DNA of 64,000 nucleotides from Reticulitermes lucifugus (lineage: Eukaryota > Arthropoda > Insecta > Blattodea > Rhinotermitidae), in assembly GCA_026260175.1 (NCBI GenBank), contig JAKCWW010000585.1:38652-102651 (forward strand), written 5' to 3'. Position 1 is the stretch's first letter. The number at the start of each line of letters is the position of its first letter. The notes below the pieces were generated by a model, which had not been told where the DNA came from, did no database searches, and saw only the letters and a list, made by a program, of their open reading frames with translations. Below are positions 58,809 through 64,000 of the stretch, piece by piece. The translations under genes were made by a program, and so were the position numbers.

Positions 58809-61800
58809 GTGTATTTATTTACATGCGGCTTAATTAAGAGTCTCGGCAGTTCAAACTGGGTATGTGAAGCTGAATGTTATAAGTGAATAATGAATTAGAA
58901 GTATATGGAAGAAAGCACTTGTGGCCTAATTTGAGGTATTTACGTAGAGGGACTGAGTAAAAGGAAGAAAAGCCTCCGTTCATTTAGCCACTGTCCCGGG
59001 AACTCCAGTCCACGCACTTGGCTTGTGACGTATAGGTACTGGAGTCACCCCTGTTTGTATTTTTTGTCACTTTTCAGAGTTTATTGTTAAGTTGCTTGCT
59101 ACAATGCTGAATTTTTTCTTAAAAATTCTTCAAATTATTCCTTGCGATTTCGGAGTTTCCCTCAGTGGCGTTGCGAAATCCTTGAATCCTAAGATTATTC
59201 TTGCTTACAGGAAAGATTGTTACTTAAAACTCTTCTGGGAAAAACATCTTTCATGTGTTTTAAAGAGAAATCACCTGCGACATAATAACTCCGACTGAGA
59301 TTCTACAGAGTATGGAATAGAGCTGAGCTGAAGAGGTTTTGTAAGAAAGCTTTTTATCCAGGATTTTAAATGTGATTGCGGGTGTAATGGAAGATATATT
59401 TGTTATTATCAAGGCGGTTGTTATGAAGAAGACTGCCTTCTAGAATGTGACGCCATGTAGTTTGGTGGGAACCGACATCTCGGAGGGCCAAAATAAACGG
59501 CCGACATATTGCAGAAGACAGTTTTCGTAGTTAATGGTGCCTCACACTTTGCAAGTACATCTTAGCCATATACGCATTCTGGTCTGTGATCCCGTGCTTG
59601 TAAGAACAACAAGGAAACTCTTTTAGGAAATTAATTAGGGAAGACGTTTTTTCTAAGTATTACTTTGTCTAATATTCTTTCAACATTTTAAATTAGAATG
59701 AAACTTTTTTGAGGCGGTTATCTCAGGTACTCGGTTAATGTGAGAGTACCAAAGAAGCGTCAGTGCACGTAGGCGTCGGGAGTAATCCGTTACCTTTCAT
59801 AGCACTGCTGAAATAAAGGAGGCCCCATTGTGCTTGCTAAGCGCAAAGCAGTCATAGCACGCTGCATCGCACTTGACAGACAGCACCAGTCGTCATTAAC
59901 TCTGCATGGCCATGTCCAATATATCACGCCCAATTATAACTGTCGGTAATGTAAGCCAGAAGCTTTTATAATATTGAAATTCTTCTGCACAATACGAAGT
60001 AGTGAACGTCGATGAAACGCGTTCCAGTTGGAACCTACCGAATAAGAAATTAAATGGTGACTGCCTTCATAAATTATCGCCCAGGCTGCAATTAACATGA
60101 ACGATATATTTAAATTATTTTGACCTTCAGTACACAACTTTATTTTCTGCTCTAAGAACGAAGGTCACACTCACAATATTACTTCGTATACGAAAGGTCC
60201 TTGGTTTAAATTTAGTGCAGATGCGAAATGTCTTAGTGTAAGCAAAAGAAAATCTAACATCACTTTCAGAATGGTCTGCGACATTGTAGCATAACTGCAA
60301 CAAGACACTTTGAATTTATATGGCTTCTTTCTTCACTGATATTATATTTTTTAATCATGTCTTTCTACTACCACTGTAAAATTTGAGAAAATAATAAATG
60401 TGTTCGTCATCATCACAGACTAATATCGTGGCTCGTTCCAATTAGGAAATTTCAAAACTGTGCTTTTTTCTTTTGGCTTGGAAGTCCCTAGCTTTATTTT
60501 TCATTGTGTTTATGTCGACAAAGTAAATTGAGTAAACAGGTGAATGGAGTTACAGCATTTGTATTAAATATGCGTATGTGTCTTTTCCTTGTAGGGTTTT
60601 AGATTATATTTGCAGGAATTTACCAAGGGGAAAAATCACTCCTACTTTGTGCAGTTGTTCAAAATTTCAATAGCATGCAGTAAGCTTTTAATGAAATTGC
60701 AAACTCTTGTGGTCTTGCTTGATGCACATCGTGGGATCTGAAATAGTGGGAATTCAGGAATAAAATGTAGTGTCTCTTCCATCAGTTGAATAAATGTTTA
60801 ATCATTTATAATTTCCTCAATTTACTTTGATATTATTTTTGTTTCCACTTAATACGAAATGCTTTTTATTTTGAATATTTGGAAGTCTATATGAGGGGCA
60901 CGACTTGTGAGAGAGAACGAAAACTTTATTTACGTTGATAAACCTCAAAGGGAAGTTGACAAATCGGATGCTTAGTTGTATATGAGAAGATACTGTTGCA
61001 GTGAATCTTACATATGTAGAGTACGAGAGTATAAGACTAGACTTTCCTGAATCAGGAAAAGGCCCAGAGGCGGACTTCTGTGGAAACGGTATTGAAACTA
61101 AGGTTTCCATATTCCAAGGGAAACTTTTCAGCAGATGAAAATTTCAAGATATAACCTACAGTACTGAGATGGTAAGATTATGTCGCTGAAAAACAGTCAC
61201 CTCTGTTGATGGTAGCCTACTAAGCAATACGATTATTTATTGGGAACATTGCGTAAAGATAATATTTCATTTACGATCTCTCTTTGCCTTTCACATGAGA
61301 GAGAAATGAGTGTCGATTCTGCACTAGAGCCAGATTTTATCGAAATTCTTGTACAGATACACCAGCACCTCCAAAAATACGTCTACTTGCCTCGAGACTG
61401 TAAAAGGAATTCAGCGGCGAGTAAAGTTAGGACTTGGATCTGTAGCGATTGAAATGTACTCTGCTAAGTGACGAGTCTGTTTAGGTCTATGCAATGTTTG
61501 TTGATCCTTGTTCAAGTATACCCATATGTAAGGCCCTATATTCATACCTCTTCCTTTGACAAATCTGTAATTGTTTTAGTAGACTACACAGCTTGTAATT
61601 CTACTGATTGCCATATGATAACTCAGTGTGGTTGTCATGATAACCAGCACACAACCCATTTCAAACAATTAGCTGATTAAGTGAATGTCATTACCATGAG
61701 ACAGAATTCCACGAAACACTTATATGAGGTCTGAGTGTAAGACAAGTTACGTAGTGGCACACCGCGACCCTCTGTTGGGTCGTGATATATTGAAATGTAA

Positions 61801-61971
61801 CCGCTGTGTACTAAGTAAATGATAATTTACAAGGTCTGGTAACGGAGGTGACTTAATTGTGCATCCCTCTTCAAGAAGCTTACCTTTACTTACCTTACTT
61901 AACGACGCTGGCAGTTGCTAAGTTTATGTGTAGTCGGAAATAGATGCATGAGTGAATGAATACTGAGCTTT
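58809..61971. other. No gene seen
   Basis: AT-rich unique sequence. Frames up to 97 codons (minus, 60817-61110) carry no recognisable domain. No repeat is shared with the rest of the window apart from a doubtful B-box-like stretch near 60201. Confidence 0.5.
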
Positions 61972-62120
61972 GGTGGAAGAATGCTGGTAGTCGATAGCCG
62001 AAGCACTCGGAGGACAACCTGGCCCAGTGCCACTTTGCCCACAATAATCCTCGCATGGACTGGCCTGGCCTGGGATTGAACCCAGGTCTCCGAAAGTCTT
62101 ACTGGCCTGTGCGTTCTTGA
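61972..62120 (-). repeat. SINE family 3, second copy, worn head
   Basis: On the minus strand it has B box ACCTGGGTTCAATCCCAGG, then GGGCAAAGTGGCACTGGG, CCAGGTTGTCCTCCGAG and TGCTTCGGCTATCGAC, matching the order in the 36.5-kb copy. The A-box half is poorly preserved and no target-site duplication is evident. Confidence 0.75.
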
Positions 62121-64000
62121 ATTTAGTAACATCTTCATTTCTCAGACTTTTTGTGGTACATCACTGTTTTTCAAAACATCCTTTTTAATCTGAGTATGTT
62201 GTGGTCATTTTAATTTTGATAACGTACTTTTATATTCGATTCCCGGCAGGAGGAAGGAATTTTTCTGATGACTTGTCTCCATCTAGTGCCGAGGTTAACC
62301 GATTTCTCTATTCTTATAATCACGCTTCAATGAGCCGCACACTGTCCTGGGTCACTACCTAATGAGCACTATTACTAACGCACAGTGATGGAATATATGT
62401 GGCTTAAGTTAATTGCTGGCTAGTAGCCTTTCGGAAAATTAGATCTTCGCTAGGACATAGGGTGTGCAATCAGGTAAAATGCATGGTTATTATTTAGGAA
62501 ATTATAAATTAATTTGCAGTTCTCTTTGCTGGAATAGCACGCAGTTACTGGCATTTTACTGCTGTCGGTCAGACAGCACTTTTAGAAAGTGCAATGCAGA
62601 GGGCGTTACACTATTACAAATATGTAAGCCAGGAATTTCACAAATCTAAATCTTTCTAATTCGGATATTCGGCTAATAGCCTCCAGATTTTTGTTGTGTT
62701 TCTCTGAACGGTTATGGTGAAACTGCTTTCAATGTAGTACTTGTAAAGATGTATATAATGAATATCGTCTATAAAATTTCTAAGCCCGAATTCTTGAAGA
62801 AATACCTGCTTTGTAATTGTCTGTCGACTAGCAGAGATGACACGTCATGAGCTGCAAATTCCATTTCTTGCCATACGTGTCTTCTCATTTGCTGGTCTAA
62901 ACAGTGAGCATTTGTGAGTCGTTACAGATATATTCCGGTTACACGAAACATATGGAAGCCGCGTACTCTCCTAGTGGGCTTATGCGTTTTACTCATAATA
63001 AAAACTTGATATTGATTTAAGTTTTCAAGTCCAAATTTTAGATATTGGAGAGTGACCTCGCAATTGCTCTTCCTTTCAGAATGCCAAGCTTAAGACTGAC
63101 AATAGCATGAAAGAGGAAATGAATCATGCAAACACATGGCAGTAACCCTTTTTAGAAAATATTCTGATGGCTTTTCGTATGTTGATTTTGAATAGAGCGC
63201 CTGAAATGCAGCAGACAAACCTGGAGTGTGGGATCATGATTAATATCTTGGAGAAACAAATCTGGATATGAAACACGGACTTTTCCAGCCACAGTTACTA
63301 ACTCTTTACTCTTGAAATGTGAATCTACTAAGTAGATCAAATCGTGCTATAAACTGGAATGCGAATTTATGTAATGTAGATGAAAAACATATAGAGAGTG
63401 GAGACTAATACGTGATATAATGTTTAACAGGACTGCAATTTTGTAGACAGTTTTCATGTGAAATCTGTAAAACTGATAATTGAAACCGTATTACACCATG
63501 GATATCACACGTTTGGACAGATGTGCTGAATTTTGTTGTACATGAATACATTACATTATATTACAAAAGTTCTACCAAACGTTGAAATATGAACTGTAAA
63601 CATACTTGGAATTGTGCTTGCATCGAGTGGATTAATACGTCGATACATACTGTATTTATTTTGATTTGAGGTGTAGCAATCCAAAAACGAAGGGCAAGGC
63701 GAATTAAAACAGTTTAAAGCCCAGTGGTAAGTGTATGTACTGCCTCTTTGAACGTTAAACTCTGCATCTTGCGCACAGTGTATTTATGTGCCTTGTATTA
63801 TTTAAAAATTAACAGCGATTATTGTCCTAAACAGTATTAACGGATTGTTGTCTATAATGATTATGGTCTTTATTCGCTGTAAAGTAGGACATAATTTTCT
63901 TTATGTGAGTCATACCATACATTTGTCGGATAAAACCAAAATAAAAAAATTCCGGTGTGGCTGTGTCGGGGACACGGCCGTGTGTTTTACGTGAATACGT
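62121..64000. other. No gene seen; possible SINE fragment at 62236-62300
   Basis: TTCGATTCCCGGCAGG at 62238-62253 is a good B box followed by GAGGAAGGAATTTTTC. This could be a 5'-truncated tRNA-derived SINE, but nothing else here matches it. The rest is AT-rich with short frames only. Confidence 0.5.

Overview
This is AT-rich eukaryotic DNA with the texture of a large, repeat-laden insect genome. The evidence is many old tRNA-derived SINEs, 5'-truncated LINE tails, a decayed Tc1/mariner-type transposase, foldback elements, micro- and minisatellites, and two runs of N (assembly gaps). The LINE tail peptides and the SINE types resemble those I associate with hemimetabolous insects, especially cockroaches and termites (Blattodea). 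That assignment is inference from recall and was not tested.

I recognise no host protein-coding gene, rRNA, functional tRNA, CRISPR array or operon. Open frames outside mobile elements are short (the longest is 154 codons), have no recognisable domain, and are best read as chance openings. The window is probably intergenic or deep intronic.

Layout. 1-11 kb: mostly unique AT-rich sequence with a (GTAT)n microsatellite, a SINE interrupted by a gap, and a second tRNA-like SINE. 11-22 kb: one end of a probable hAT-type element, a 40-bp minisatellite (14.2 kb), a first full copy of a ~520-bp repeat (family X, 18.6 kb), a gapped SINE (20.6 kb) and a 34-bp minisatellite with almost perfect register (21.7 kb). 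23-33 kb: a LINE 3' end (23.6 kb), SINE copies at 26.4, 27.2, 28.8, 32.3 and 32.9 kb, and a hairpin next to an ~85-bp tandem repeat (32.0 kb). 35-37 kb: a DD41D Tc1/mariner-type transposase pseudogene and a SINE with an intact 13-bp target-site duplication. 37-45 kb: three more family X copies, a LINE zinc-finger remnant, a LINE tail, and two foldback elements (39.9 and 43.8 kb) whose arms carry hammerhead-ribozyme-like cores. 45-64 kb: further SINEs, LINE tails at 49.4, 51.9 and 56.0 kb, and a ~360-bp GGTT/GGTA microsatellite (53.35 kb).

There is no pathway here. The common thread is retroposition: LINE tails lie among SINEs that such LINEs would mobilise. The observation most worth following is the foldback pair with hammerhead-like motifs, which suggests Penelope-like or retrozyme-like non-autonomous elements.
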